A DNA stretch of 64,000 nucleotides, taken from positions 124,643-188,642 of the forward strand of contig DKUB01000058.1 of NCBI GenBank assembly GCA_002490465.1, given 5' to 3'. Below, one piece after another: positions 18,593 through 28,445 of this stretch. The DNA is from Lachnoclostridium sp. UBA7215. GTDB lineage: Bacteria > Bacillota > Clostridia > Lachnospirales > Lachnospiraceae. How positions within the stretch are numbered: the first letter of the stretch is position 1; each line of letters opens with the position of its first letter. Made by a program: the position numbers and the translations under genes. Below the pieces are notes generated by a model that was not told where the DNA came from, did no database searches, and worked only from the letters and a program-made list of their open reading frames with translations.

Positions 18593-21500
18593 TTAATCGT
18601 CTAACTGCTCCTGAATCAATTTAACCGAAACAAGAGTAGATATTCCCTTCTCCTGCATCGTTATACCATACAGGGCATCAGCCGCCTCCATCGTACCCTT
18701 CCTGTGGGTAATGACAATAAACTGTGTATTCTTTGTAAGCTTATGCAGATATTTAGCATACCTCTTTACATTGGAATCGTCAAGTGCTGCCTCAATTTCA
18801 TCCAGAAGACAGAACGGCGACGGTTTCAGATTCTGGATGGCAAAGAGCAGGGCAATTGCTGTCAGCGCTTTCTCACCACCGGATAACTGCATCATATTTC
18901 CCAGCTTCTTTCCCGGCGGCTGGGCATTGATAACAATACCTGCTTCCAGAATATCCTCGTCCTCAACCATAGTAAGAGTACCTTTTCCGCCACCAAACAA
19001 CTCTCGAAAAACATGATTAAACTGTTTTTGGATATCGGAAAATTTCTCAGAAAACTGCTTGCGCATTTCCTCGTCTAAATCTGCAATGATTTTATTCAGC
19101 GCCTCCTCAGACTCAATCAAATCATCGTGCTGGGTCTTTAGCAGGTCATAGCGCTCACTTACTGTTTTGTACTCCTCAATGGCATTGACATTAACATCCC
19201 CGAGCTCTTTAATTTTCGTCTTTGTCTCACCGACATTCGCTTTCATCCTTGTGTACGAAATTGTCCCGTCCACATCATACTCTCTGGCATTGTGATAGGT
19301 AAGCTCGTACTCATTCCACATATAGTCTACTTTGCTCTCTAATTTTTCTTCCAGATTATTTTTTCTGGAATCAAGACGGAATCCCTCTTTATTCAGTTCA
19401 TTAATGTGCTCCATCAGCGTATCGCGTTTCTCAAAGAAATCTTTTCTGGTCTCTATGATTTCTTCTTTTTTCTTTGTCTCCTCCTCTATCTCCAAAACAA
19501 GCCGTTCAATTTCCTCTCCTAACAGCTTATGCTTTTCCTCAAACCCGACAATCTCTTCCTCCATTTTCTGAACGGTATCATCCGAATGCTCCTGTTCCTC
19601 AGATAAATGGTTAAATTCCTGAATGGTCTCCTGCAGCCCGGCCTCAATACGGTTTATATTTTCATCAATATAACTGTTTTTCTGCCGAAAAGATGAAATA
19701 TCCAGATTAGCCTGGTTCATTTTCTCCTGCTGTATAATCTGCTCGTCGTGACTGGCAGCAAGCTCCTTTGTGAGCTGCTGTACCATTTGCTTGGCATGTT
19801 CCTCCTGCTCTCTGCTCTCGTTTAATTTAGCTTCAATTTTTTCTAAGGACTCCGCAATGGCAGCTTTCTGACTGTCAATTTCCTTGCCATCACTGGCAAT
19901 AGCCAGATATTCTTTTTCTTTTTGCTCTTTCATGGCAACAGCCTGCTCATATTTTATCGCCGCTGTATTCTTTGCGATTTCCAGCTTTTTCAGTACTTCA
20001 TTTTTTTCAGCCGCCTCCTGTACAAGCCTCTCAACTTCTTTCTGCAGCCCGGCAATCTTCTGCTTTCTTTCCGACAAATCTTTCTGTCTCTCTTTTATGG
20101 ACTCTTTTAATTTGTCCATCTCACGGCGCCGTCCCAGCAAATTACTGCTGTTTTTAAACGCACCGCCGGACAGGGAACCACCTGGATTTATCAGTTCTCC
20201 CTCCAATGTGACAATCCGTATGGAGTAATGATAAGCACGGCTGATCGCAAGGGCGTTTTCAATCGTATCCACTAACAGAAAACGGCCAAGCAGATATTCT
20301 ACTGCTTTATCATACTTTTTCTCCCGCTTTACAAACTCTGCCACATTGCCGAGCACACCCTGTTCCGACAACAGCTCCTCTGTAAAACGTTTTTCCTTTT
20401 TTGGTGTTAATGCGGTGAGGGGAAGGAATGTAGCACGGCCTCCACGTATCTTTTTCAGGTACGCAATCATCTCCTTTGCGACGCTTTCATCCTCCGTAAC
20501 AATATTCTGTATATTGCCGCCAAGAGCTGTTTCTACAGCTGTCTCATATTTATTCTCTACCTGTATAATATCTGCCACAACACCTAACAGGCCCGGATAT
20601 TTCTCCTTCTGTTCCATAATGCGCCTGACACTGTGACCATATCCCTCATATCGCTCTGTTATGTTTTGCAATGCAGCAAGTTTCGACTCTTCCATGTGAT
20701 AGCCCTTTTGGGCCTCCTGCTGCTCTTTTTGCAGTTTTTTTATGTTCTCTCTGGTTTTGTCAGCCTCTGCTAAAATACTCTTGCGGGCAATATATTCGGT
20801 ATCCAGCTCTTTTTTTGCCGCATCAGACGCAGCTTTTTCCTGTTCCATTACATTGACGGCATCCGCGAGCTGGGATTTGTTTATTAATATTTTCTGGTTC
20901 AGCTCTGCCTTGCGAATACTGTTTTGTTCAAACATGGATTTTGCTTTCTGCCGTTCCACAGTGATTTGAGTGGACTGATTCATTGCCTCCAGAATTTTCT
21001 CATTTTCTATATTTAACTGCTCTTCTTTTTCTGTTATGGAAAGTTCTAATTTTTCTAACTGTTCCTTTGCCGCCCCCTCGTCCTCGAGCATGGCAGAGAG
21101 CTCTGCCAAAGCCTTGTTCTGGCTCTCTTTATAATCAGAGAGCTCTTTTTCCATCTCTTTTTTTGATGCAGACAATGCGTCCATACGTTCTTTATAATAT
21201 TCCTTCCCCTGTGTAGCAGAGGAAATCTTTTCTCTTGTAATACGGACTTCACTCTCAAAATTCGTCATTAAGAGCTTGTCCTTATTCACTTTTTCCTTTT
21301 TACGCTCAATAGAACGGTCAAATCCGGAAAGTTCCTCCTCCGCAGCATCATACTGGGATTTTGATCTTTCTTTTTCCTGTTTGGCCTCCTCAAGCTCTTT
21401 TTTTGTATTTTCCGCGTTTTTATCAATCTCTTCCATTTCCTTTTGCAGACTCTCATAATCCATCCGGAACAGACCGATTTCAAACCGCTTTAACTCTTCT

Positions 21501-22156
21501 TTGAGCTGTAAATACTCCCTTGCTTTCTGAGATTGCTCTGATAACGGTCCCACCTGCTTTTCAAGCTCTGACAAAATATCCTGTATACGCAAAAGATTCT
21601 GGCTTTCTATAGCCAGACTTTTTTCTGCCGCCGCCTTGCGCTTTTTAAATTTTACAATTCCTGCTGCTTCATCAAACAGTTCACGCCGCTCCTCCGGCTT
21701 ACCGCTGAGAATTTTATCAATCTGTCCCTGACCGATAATGGAATACCCCTCTTTTCCAATTCCGGTATCAAAAAAGAGTTCCTGCACATCCTTTAACCGG
21801 CAGCTGACGCCGTTCAACAGATATTCACTTTCCCCAGAACGGTATACCCGCCTTGCCACCTGTATCTCCTCATAGGGAAGGGATAATTTATGATCTTCAT
21901 TTGTAATCGTCAAAGCAACATAAGCATAACTCTGAGGTTTTCGCATCTCAGTACCTGAGAAAATAATGTCCTGCATATTGGAACCACGCAGCTGTTTTGC
22001 GCTCTGTTCTCCGAGAACCCACCGGACGGCATCTGCCACGTTGCTCTTCCCGCTCCCGTTTGGACCTACAATACCGGTTATTCCATTGTGAAACTCAAAA
22101 ATAAGTTTATTGGCAAAGGACTTAAATCCATGAACTTCTATACTTTTTAAATACAT
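18593..22156 (-). CDS. smc: Chromosome segregation protein SMC
   Basis: 1187 residues: N-terminal Walker A GPNGSGKSN, a coiled coil (about 170-500), hinge domain (about 515-670, YEGYGHSVRRIMEQ...), a second coiled coil, and the C-terminal ABC signature LSGGEKALTAIALLFA with Walker B CLLDEIEAALDD. It forms the condensin-like dimer that organises and segregates the chromosome with ScpA/ScpB, which are not in this window. It is 9 bases from rnc, in the conserved order plsX-rnc-smc-ftsY. Confidence 0.97.
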   Translation of the reverse strand: MYLKSIEVHGFKSFANKLIFEFHNGITGIVGPNGSGKSNVADAVRWVLGEQSAKQLRGSNMQDIIFSGTEMRKPQSYAYVALTITNEDHKLSLPYEEIQVARRVYRSGESEYLLNGVSCRLKDVQELFFDTGIGKEGYSIIGQGQIDKILSGKPEERRELFDEAAGIVKFKKRKAAAEKSLAIESQNLLRIQDILSELEKQVGPLSEQSQKAREYLQLKEELKRFEIGLFRMDYESLQKEMEEIDKNAENTKKELEEAKQEKERSKSQYDAAEEELSGFDRSIERKKEKVNKDKLLMTNFESEVRITREKISSATQGKEYYKERMDALSASKKEMEKELSDYKESQNKALAELSAMLEDEGAAKEQLEKLELSITEKEEQLNIENEKILEAMNQSTQITVERQKAKSMFEQNSIRKAELNQKILINKSQLADAVNVMEQEKAASDAAKKELDTEYIARKSILAEADKTRENIKKLQKEQQEAQKGYHMEESKLAALQNITERYEGYGHSVRRIMEQKEKYPGLLGVVADIIQVENKYETAVETALGGNIQNIVTEDESVAKEMIAYLKKIRGGRATFLPLTALTPKKEKRFTEELLSEQGVLGNVAEFVKREKKYDKAVEYLLGRFLLVDTIENALAISRAYHYSIRIVTLEGELINPGGSLSGGAFKNSSNLLGRRREMDKLKESIKERQKDLSERKQKIAGLQKEVERLVQEAAEKNEVLKKLEIAKNTAAIKYEQAVAMKEQKEKEYLAIASDGKEIDSQKAAIAESLEKIEAKLNESREQEEHAKQMVQQLTKELAASHDEQIIQQEKMNQANLDISSFRQKNSYIDENINRIEAGLQETIQEFNHLSEEQEHSDDTVQKMEEEIVGFEEKHKLLGEEIERLVLEIEEETKKKEEIIETRKDFFEKRDTLMEHINELNKEGFRLDSRKNNLEEKLESKVDYMWNEYELTYHNAREYDVDGTISYTRMKANVGETKTKIKELGDVNVNAIEEYKTVSERYDLLKTQHDDLIESEEALNKIIADLDEEMRKQFSEKFSDIQKQFNHVFRELFGGGKGTLTMVEDEDILEAGIVINAQPPGKKLGNMMQLSGGEKALTAIALLFAIQNLKPSPFCLLDEIEAALDDSNVKRYAKYLHKLTKNTQFIVITHRKGTMEAADALYGITMQEKGISTLVSVKLIQEQLDD

Positions 22157-22165
22157 TTTTTCACC

Positions 22166-22864
22166 TTATTTTTCCTGTCTTAATAATAAAATTGTTTCAT
22201 AAGCAGCTTTTTGCTCTGCCGCTTTTTTCGTCCTGCCAATTCCATTTGCATAATTTTTCCCATTAATACAGCAGCAGACTTCAAATTCTTTCGCGTGATC
22301 CGGACCGGATTCTTTTATAATCGGATAATGAATATCTGTATCATCACGGAACGTACTCTGTATGATTTCCTGTAATATGGTTTTGCTGTCATAAAAAAGC
22401 TGTTTCTTTTCGACATCAGACAAAACATAACGATAGATAAATTCCCCGGCTGTCTCTATTCCACCATCAAGGTACATGGCACCAATAACAGCCTCAAAAG
22501 CATCCGATAATATAGAATCACGGTGCGCTCCTCCTGTATTTCTCTCCCCTTTACCGAGGAACAGAAACTCCCCGAGACGAATTTCGCGGGCAGCCAGCGC
22601 GAGACTCATTTCACATACAAGACTCGCCCTCATTTTTGTCATTTTCCCCTCTACCATATTGGTGTGGGACTTATAAATGTATTCGCTGCTGACCAGTTCC
22701 AGCACAGCATCACCCAAAAACTCCAGCCGCTCATTATTGGAGGCGTACTGCCAATGCCTCTCATTGGCATATGAACTGTGGGTCAATGCATTTTTTAATA
22801 AATTTCGGTTTTGAAAACGATACCCAATAATGGATTCAAATTCCGACAGCCGATTCTCTGACAT
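22166..22864 (-). CDS. rnc: Ribonuclease III
   Basis: 232 residues with the RNase III signature NERLEFLGDAVLELVSSEYIY, a second catalytic acidic cluster near DAFEAVIGAMYLDGG, and a C-terminal double-stranded RNA-binding domain ending GIGRTKKAAEQKAAYETILLL. It processes rRNA precursors and structured mRNA. The start of smc follows 9 bases after its stop. acpP, which often lies between plsX and rnc, is absent from the 28-base gap upstream. Confidence 0.96.
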   Translation of the reverse strand: MSENRLSEFESIIGYRFQNRNLLKNALTHSSYANERHWQYASNNERLEFLGDAVLELVSSEYIYKSHTNMVEGKMTKMRASLVCEMSLALAAREIRLGEFLFLGKGERNTGGAHRDSILSDAFEAVIGAMYLDGGIETAGEFIYRYVLSDVEKKQLFYDSKTILQEIIQSTFRDDTDIHYPIIKESGPDHAKEFEVCCCINGKNYANGIGRTKKAAEQKAAYETILLLRQEK

Positions 22865-22892
22865 AATTTACCTCATTTCATTGACGTGTATT

Positions 22893-23906
22893 TTATAAAG
22901 CCCCGCCGTTAATCCTCTCTTTAATCTTATCGGCTGTACTATTCTCTTTAAAAGCAATACACTGACAGATTGCTGTCCGTATCTCTGCACTTTTTGAATT
23001 TCCGTGCGCTTTTACAACTAATCCTTTCAGCCCAAGCAGAGGTGCTCCGCCCTGACTGCTCACATCAAATGTCTGTTTCAAACCCTTTAATGCCGGTTTT
23101 ATCATAATTCCACCGAGCTTTGTACGGACACTGGACATAATTCCCTTTTTAATCTGTCCGAGGAATGTAAGGGCAACTCCCTCAAAAAACTTGAGAATCA
23201 CATTCCCGACAAATGCCTCGCACACAAGAATATCTGCACCGCCGCGTATAATCTCACGGGCCTCCACACTCCCTATAAAATGGATATTCGGACATTCTTT
23301 CAGCATAGGATAGGTATCTTTTACTAACTGATTTCCCTTCTCCTCTTCTGTTCCGATATTAATAATACCAACGGTTGGCTTTTTCTTTCCTATCACATTT
23401 TCAAAATACACAGACCCCATCTGCGCAAACTGCACAAGATGTTCCGGCCTGGCATCTACATTAGCTCCACAGTCTATTAATAAAGACATACCCTGAACTG
23501 TCGGTATGAACGGAGCCAGGGCCGGCCTCTTTACCCCCTTGACACGCCCGACAATAAGCTGGCCTCCCACTAAAATTGCACCTGTACTCCCGGCAGACAC
23601 AACGGCATCTGCTTTTCCGTCGCGCACTAAATTCATGGCAACAACAAGTGAGGAGTCCTTTTTTTCACGGATTGCCTTTGTCGGCACATCCCCCATGTCA
23701 ATTACCTCTGAAGCATTTACTACTTCCACATTCTCTTCTTTGTATGTATACTGCCCAAGTTCAGCACGGATTTCCTTTTCCCGGCCAACCAAAATCACCC
23801 GGATTTCCGGATGTGCATTTACTGCCTCTACCGCTCCTCTGACAGTCTCAACCGGAGCATAATCTCCACCCATGGCATCCAGTGCCACAATTACTTTATT
23901 TTCCAT
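22893..23906 (-). CDS. plsX: Phosphate acyltransferase PlsX
   Basis: 337 residues with VIVALDAMGGDYAPVETVRGA, SAGSTGAILVGG and VCEAFVGNVILKFFEG, all typical of PlsX. It converts acyl-ACP to acyl-phosphate, the acyl donor for PlsY in phospholipid synthesis. It appears to head the run plsX-rnc-smc-ftsY-ilvA-hisZ-hisG-hisD. Neither rpmF upstream nor acpP downstream is present, unlike the common Firmicutes arrangement. Confidence 0.96.
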   Translation of the reverse strand: MENKVIVALDAMGGDYAPVETVRGAVEAVNAHPEIRVILVGREKEIRAELGQYTYKEENVEVVNASEVIDMGDVPTKAIREKKDSSLVVAMNLVRDGKADAVVSAGSTGAILVGGQLIVGRVKGVKRPALAPFIPTVQGMSLLIDCGANVDARPEHLVQFAQMGSVYFENVIGKKKPTVGIINIGTEEEKGNQLVKDTYPMLKECPNIHFIGSVEAREIIRGGADILVCEAFVGNVILKFFEGVALTFLGQIKKGIMSSVRTKLGGIMIKPALKGLKQTFDVSSQGGAPLLGLKGLVVKAHGNSKSAEIRTAICQCIAFKENSTADKIKERINGGAL

Positions 23907-23920
23907 ATTTCCTCATTTCT

Positions 23921-23942
23921 GCGCCGCATAGAATAGCGGCAC
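23921..23942 (-). other. GC-rich hairpin in the plsX leader
   Basis: GCGCCGC (23921-23927) pairs with GCGGCAC (23936-23942), seven pairs including one G-U, around an 8-base loop. It lies just before the plsX ribosome binding site and 20 bases after the chemotaxis gene stop. There is no T run, so it may be a weak terminator of the upstream gene or a leader structure. Confidence 0.35.
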
Positions 23943-23961
23943 GCATATTTTCATTTTCTCC

Positions 23962-25365
23962 TTAAATCTTTTTAAACCGCTCAGTCTCTTCCATCAGTCT
24001 TTCTGATATATCCCTGTTATATTCAGAATCCTGCATAATCTCATGCATGGCATCGGCAAGCTCTGTCGTTCCCTCTGCCGCCTGGCTGACACCCTTTGCA
24101 CATTCTTCTATCGTAACGGTGACATCATTGATTCCGCTGTTCATTTTCCGAATTGTTTCTGCCATATCAGATGCTTTTGTCTCAAAATCCAGGAAGGTGC
24201 TGCTGATGTTTTCTGCATCATTGGCATACCGCACTGCAGTTGCCACAAAAGAATCATAATCTTTCATAATGTCTTCTGCCACAAAATTCATCATCTCATA
24301 GGAATTTTTACTTAATCCGTCTACCGCCTGCACGACAACATCACTAATGCTCTGGATATCATTTGCCGTAACGCGGCATTCATCGGCAAGGTTGCGGATT
24401 TCATCAGCTACTACGGCAAAGCCTTTTCCTGCCTCACCGGCTCTTGCCGCCTCAATGGAAGCATTCAGGGCAAGAAGATTTGTCTGCCCGGCAATATTCA
24501 GTATATCTTCTGTTAGTTCCACTACTTTTGATACATTATTACACTCTTTTACAGCCTCTTCCAGCTTGTTTGTCATTCCCTCAATGGAGCTCTTTACCTT
24601 TGAGCGGCTGTCATCCGCCTCCGTTTTTAATTGAAGGGCATGTTCTTTTATTCCTTTTGCCTCATTATTATGTTCTTCCGCTTCCCTGCTTATTCTGCTG
24701 ATACTCTCCAGATTGCCGGAACTTGTATCATTCAGTACCCCCATTGTTACGGATACCTCTTCCATGCTGGCAGATAATTCCTCCATGACGGCAGATATAC
24801 TCATTACATTCTGATTGGATTTATCGATTCGCCCTGTTGTCGAATGAATGGATTCATCCATATTAACGGCCTCCTGCCTTATTTTTACAATCAGCTTTTG
24901 CAGCGCCGTTACAAAGTTATTAATCCCGGCTGCCAACTGCCCGATTTCATCCTGGGATTTTATAGTAACCCTTTTTGTCAAATCGCCTTTATTGGCCGCC
25001 AGGTCATCTACCATGGACTGCATCTGCATTCCGGCAGATTTTGCCTGATTTGAGATTGTTTTCTTTGCAATAATCAAGATCGCCGCCATTAACAGAATAA
25101 TAACGACAATGAGCGCCACATTAAACTTATACGTTCCATCAATGCGGAGGATAATGCGGTTGCCGTTTGTCGTAAAATCATCCATCAGTTCCTGCGACGC
25201 ACTCTGTCCGCTCTCCTTCCACAGAGTATCCACATCTTTTAAAATCGCTTCATTAAAGCCTGCTATGTAGTTTAATGCCGATATGTTAGCAAAGCAGATT
25301 AATATCAGCATCACTCCCAGAAAACCTAGAATAATAAGCAATTTTTTCCCAATACTGTGTTTCAA
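23962..25365 (-). CDS. Methyl-accepting chemotaxis protein
   Basis: About 467 residues: membrane helix 1 (about 6-27), a short extracytoplasmic segment of about 55 residues, membrane helix 2 (about 80-102), a HAMP-like region ([23 protein letters not shown]) and a cytoplasmic signalling domain with the hairpin tip [31 protein letters not shown]. It would pass signals to CheA/CheW. The short sensing loop suggests it reads membrane state or a partner protein and does not carry a dCache-type ligand domain. The frame opens at GTG 25374, but the spacing from GAGGTGG favours the TTG at 25365 (MKHSIGKK). It has its own promoter. No other chemotaxis gene is in the window. Confidence 0.88.
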   Translation of the reverse strand: MKHSIGKKLLIILGFLGVMLILICFANISALNYIAGFNEAILKDVDTLWKESGQSASQELMDDFTTNGNRIILRIDGTYKFNVALIVVIILLMAAILIIAKKTISNQAKSAGMQMQSMVDDLAANKGDLTKRVTIKSQDEIGQLAAGINNFVTALQKLIVKIRQEAVNMDESIHSTTGRIDKSNQNVMSISAVMEELSASMEEVSVTMGVLNDTSSGNLESISRISREAEEHNNEAKGIKEHALQLKTEADDSRSKVKSSIEGMTNKLEEAVKECNNVSKVVELTEDILNIAGQTNLLALNASIEAARAGEAGKGFAVVADEIRNLADECRVTANDIQSISDVVVQAVDGLSKNSYEMMNFVAEDIMKDYDSFVATAVRYANDAENISSTFLDFETKASDMAETIRKMNSGINDVTVTIEECAKGVSQAAEGTTELADAMHEIMQDSEYNRDISERLMEETERFKKI

Positions 25366-25427
25366 CGAAACCACCTCTCCCTTTTAAAATTTTACGATTG
25401 TCTGTCTAACGTAAACCCCCTATAAAA

Positions 25428-25456
25428 ACTATAGCATTTTTTGCGAAAGCCGTCAA
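25428..25456 (-). promoter_or_regulatory. Promoter of the chemotaxis receptor gene
   Basis: Minus strand TTGACG (25451-25456), 17-base spacer, TATAGT (25428-25433), immediately downstream of the stop codon of the transglutaminase-like gene. Confidence 0.6.
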
Positions 25457-26296
25457 TTAATAAAACGCATCCGCCCTGTGGGTCCTAGAAAATTTTTTGT
25501 TTTTTTTCATAAAAAAATCCCCATAGACCTGCCCATCGTCTTCATCATCCGAACAGGCATCCAGGTTATACCACTTTCCGCGGTATTTCACTTTATTCCA
25601 GGCGTGAAGATACCATTTTTTTCCATTGGTGACCTTTCCCGAGATAAATCTGGCGGGAAACCCCATTTCCATCAACAGCTTGTACAACATCAGGGCATAT
25701 CCGTTACAGACCGTCTTTCTTTTGACATAACCGGCATACGCGGAATAAAAACATTTTTTCCTTGTGTCATAAGTAATCCGGTTTACGACAAAAGAGTAGG
25801 CAAGTTTTAATCTCTCATATTTATTGCGCGTTTTTTTCATGATTTTGCGCGCCGTCTTCCGTGTATACTGATTCACTATCCTTGTCTGCTTTTTTGTCTC
25901 AAAATATTTCACACCGTAAAAACAAAGCCGACCATCGGCATAATAACAATTGGCCCCCCATAAAATACCATATAAGTAATCCCCATCATCTGTTGTTTTC
26001 GGATTATCTGTAGCATGAGTAATATCATAAAGGGCATGGTAAAATCCACTTTCACTCTCACCGCACAGCCTGTCTATCAATGAGCGGACCACTGTTGTAT
26101 AACTACAGCTGACAGAAAATCTCTTCTCCCTTTTTAATAAATGCTTAGCAATTTCGCTGTAAAGCTGTTTCTTTCCAACATTAGATGCTGCTGAAACATC
26201 TGATGTTGCTGCAGCATCTGATGGTATGGTGTGAGATATATTAATAGCTGAAAATAATACTGTAATTGTTAATATACAGCAAATTAATCTTTTCAT
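25457..26296 (-). CDS. Secreted transglutaminase-like cysteine protease
   Basis: About 279 residues with a signal peptide (MKRLICCILTITVLFSAI, cleavage after about residue 26). The C-terminal half is a transglutaminase-like domain with the Cys of KTVCNGYALM, His of WYLHAWNKV and Asp of WYNLDACSDD as candidate triad. The protein is Lys/Arg-rich. Such secreted Lachnospiraceae proteins are thought to act on cell-wall peptides or surface proteins; the substrate is unknown. Two in-frame ATGs exist: 26308 abuts AAGGGA with no spacing, while 26296 has a 12-base gap, so the start is uncertain. The stop lies next to the promoter of the chemotaxis gene. Confidence 0.8.
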   Translation of the reverse strand: MKRLICCILTITVLFSAINISHTIPSDAAATSDVSAASNVGKKQLYSEIAKHLLKREKRFSVSCSYTTVVRSLIDRLCGESESGFYHALYDITHATDNPKTTDDGDYLYGILWGANCYYADGRLCFYGVKYFETKKQTRIVNQYTRKTARKIMKKTRNKYERLKLAYSFVVNRITYDTRKKCFYSAYAGYVKRKTVCNGYALMLYKLLMEMGFPARFISGKVTNGKKWYLHAWNKVKYRGKWYNLDACSDDEDDGQVYGDFFMKKNKKFSRTHRADAFY

Positions 26297-26333
26297 GCTA
26301 CTCTTCATTCCCTTCTTATTTTAATCACATTTA

Positions 26334-28232
26334 TCATAAAGAATTTTTTTGTAAAAAATCTAAAAATTCTCCCTCCGGCAGCGGTTTTGAGAAATAATAA
26401 CCTTGTATATAACGGATTCCCAAATCCTCCATGACCCGGTACTGTTCTAATGTCTCAATACCCTCTGACACGATTTGTAAATTCATCCCGTGTATCATAT
26501 GTATTGCCGCATCCATAACATATTTTGCTTTTCCATTTTCAAAATAAGCATTTGTCATGCTTTTATCAAATTTTACAATATTCACTGGCATATCTACAAT
26601 ATAATTCAGATTGGACTGTCCAGTTCCAAAATCATCCAGAGAAAAAGTCACTCCAAACTCAATCAGTTTTCTCATATTATCCAGGAGAACCTTTTTTGCA
26701 TTTGTCGTTGCTGACTCCGTGATTTCCAAATTAATGTTTTTAGGGTCAGTCCCATATTGCTTCATAATGCGGATATAGTCATTCGCAAGATTTTCATAAG
26801 CACATTGTATGACTGATAAATTTACTTCTATATAATGCATCCCACAGTGTTCCAGAGGATGCTCCTGTATAAACTGACATACTTTTTCAAATACAATTTC
26901 TCCAAATTTTAGTATCATACCGCTCTCTTCTGCAATATCAATAAATACCCCGGGCGGCACAATATTACCTTTATTATCCCGAATACGCACCAGTGCTTCC
27001 GCAGACGTAAAACGCTGCTCTTTTGTTGAAAAAATCGGCTGGAAGTACACTTCTACACGATCTTCATCAATTGCCTCTGCAATGAGCTTTTCCGTCTCCT
27101 TTTCCTTATTCATTTTATCAATACTATCCTGCTCAATACAGAGAAAATCACTCTCGAAAACGTCCTTATTTTCCTGCCGGATATATCGAACAAGATATAG
27201 CAGGCTATCCATACTGTCCACTACACTGGAATGCGGCAAAAAAATCCAGCAAGGCTGAACCAGGCAGGTATCGCTACCTCCCCACCCGGACTGAAACCGT
27301 TTACGCATTTCATCCACTCTGCTCTCTGCTGTATCTGTATTGGCTAAAATAATGAAAAATTCATCCTCAGAATTTTTGAAAGCAGAAGCATCTGTCATGT
27401 GGAGCAGATATTCCGCAATTTCCATCTTTACGCTATCCCTGTCTTTGAGCGGTACATTCTGATATGAATTATTTTCAAAATTAATCACTAATATGGAAAA
27501 GTCTTTTTCCCATCCATAATACTGCTCTGTATACTGATAAAGTGCTCCACTATTAAATAAACCGGTATTTCTGTCAATGTTCGTCTCCGGATTCTCTAAT
27601 TTCAGATACAGCACCATAATCCCTATAGCACCCGCATATCCAACAATTAAATATTCCGTAAACATAATTTCAATTTGTGATGCTGCAATCCAAAGTATCA
27701 GCCATATATAAACAGCTTCCCTTCGTCTGGGATTGATTTTTGCCTTTTCCCTTCTCAATAGATAAAAAATTGCACAGAAAAAAATCAGCGCCACACCATA
27801 CGTAAAATATGGGCTTGGACCATAAGTATATAATACCTCAGTTCCGTCTTCCGAATAGCGGTAATACACAGGCAAAAGAAATGCGCCAAGCGCTCCAACT
27901 AATACCAATACTATATACTTTCTGATTTTCTGCCAGAAGATGCTCCTTTTGGTATAAATGTCCACATACATATAAGTGAGCGCACTAAATGCTACAATAA
28001 TCAGCGTCACAAGATAACTCTTTGCCACAAACTTTACAAATACTTCTGGAAAGAGATATCTATATTGAATAGCCTCAATGGAGAGTATATCAACCGTAAT
28101 ACAAATAATAGTTGCCAGATAGACACTTAAGAAAGCTTTCTGGGTATTTAGGGAAATTCGCCTCTGGCGCATATAAAAATATAAAAGCACCAACATCAAC
28201 ACAATACCACAGCATTGTATCTGTATTTGCAT
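26334..28232 (-). CDS. Membrane-bound EAL-domain c-di-GMP phosphodiesterase with degenerate GGDEF
   Basis: About 632 residues: seven or so N-terminal membrane helices (residues 1-215, 7TM/MASE-like sensor), a degenerate GGDEF domain (about 220-365) with SEDEF in place of GGDEF, and an EAL domain (about 380-632). The EAL part keeps AEALVRI, NLEITES, LDDFGTGQSNL, VKFDKSM, SEGIET and QGYYFSKPL, so it should hydrolyse c-di-GMP. The GGDEF part probably binds GTP or is purely structural. The ATG at 28232 has AAAGGA at 8 bases; an upstream ATG at 28241 abuts that site. A strong promoter lies upstream, and the gene is probably monocistronic. Confidence 0.9.
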   Translation of the reverse strand: MQIQIQCCGIVLMLVLLYFYMRQRRISLNTQKAFLSVYLATIICITVDILSIEAIQYRYLFPEVFVKFVAKSYLVTLIIVAFSALTYMYVDIYTKRSIFWQKIRKYIVLVLVGALGAFLLPVYYRYSEDGTEVLYTYGPSPYFTYGVALIFFCAIFYLLRREKAKINPRRREAVYIWLILWIAASQIEIMFTEYLIVGYAGAIGIMVLYLKLENPETNIDRNTGLFNSGALYQYTEQYYGWEKDFSILVINFENNSYQNVPLKDRDSVKMEIAEYLLHMTDASAFKNSEDEFFIILANTDTAESRVDEMRKRFQSGWGGSDTCLVQPCWIFLPHSSVVDSMDSLLYLVRYIRQENKDVFESDFLCIEQDSIDKMNKEKETEKLIAEAIDEDRVEVYFQPIFSTKEQRFTSAEALVRIRDNKGNIVPPGVFIDIAEESGMILKFGEIVFEKVCQFIQEHPLEHCGMHYIEVNLSVIQCAYENLANDYIRIMKQYGTDPKNINLEITESATTNAKKVLLDNMRKLIEFGVTFSLDDFGTGQSNLNYIVDMPVNIVKFDKSMTNAYFENGKAKYVMDAAIHMIHGMNLQIVSEGIETLEQYRVMEDLGIRYIQGYYFSKPLPEGEFLDFLQKNSL

Positions 28233-28298
28233 AATCTGCATCCTTTCACTGCCAGTACATAAAAACAGGCTATGCGATCAAAAACTGGTAACTGTATT

Positions 28299-28327
28299 AT
28301 TATATCATTTTTTGGACATATAAGCAA
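28299..28327 (-). promoter_or_regulatory. Promoter of the EAL-domain gene
   Basis: Minus strand TTGCTT (28322-28327), 17-base spacer, TATAAT (28299-28304). Confidence 0.55.
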
Positions 28328-28393
28328 CTGGTTCATTCTGGAGCCAGCGGTGAAGAATAAATTTCTTAAATCCACCTTGCGGCGCACCTATAA

Positions 28394-28426
28394 AAAGACA
28401 CCAAAGAACATGCCTTTGGTGTCTTT
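28394..28426 (-). terminator. Strong intrinsic terminator after the secreted GH43 gene
   Basis: A perfect 13-bp stem (AAAGACACCAAAG 28394-28406 with CTTTGGTGTCTTT 28414-28426) has a 7-base loop and is followed on the minus strand by TTTTTAT. It lies 20 bases past the stop of the 28446-30533 gene. Confidence 0.85.
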
Positions 28427-28445
28427 CCACTACTTATAAAGTAAA

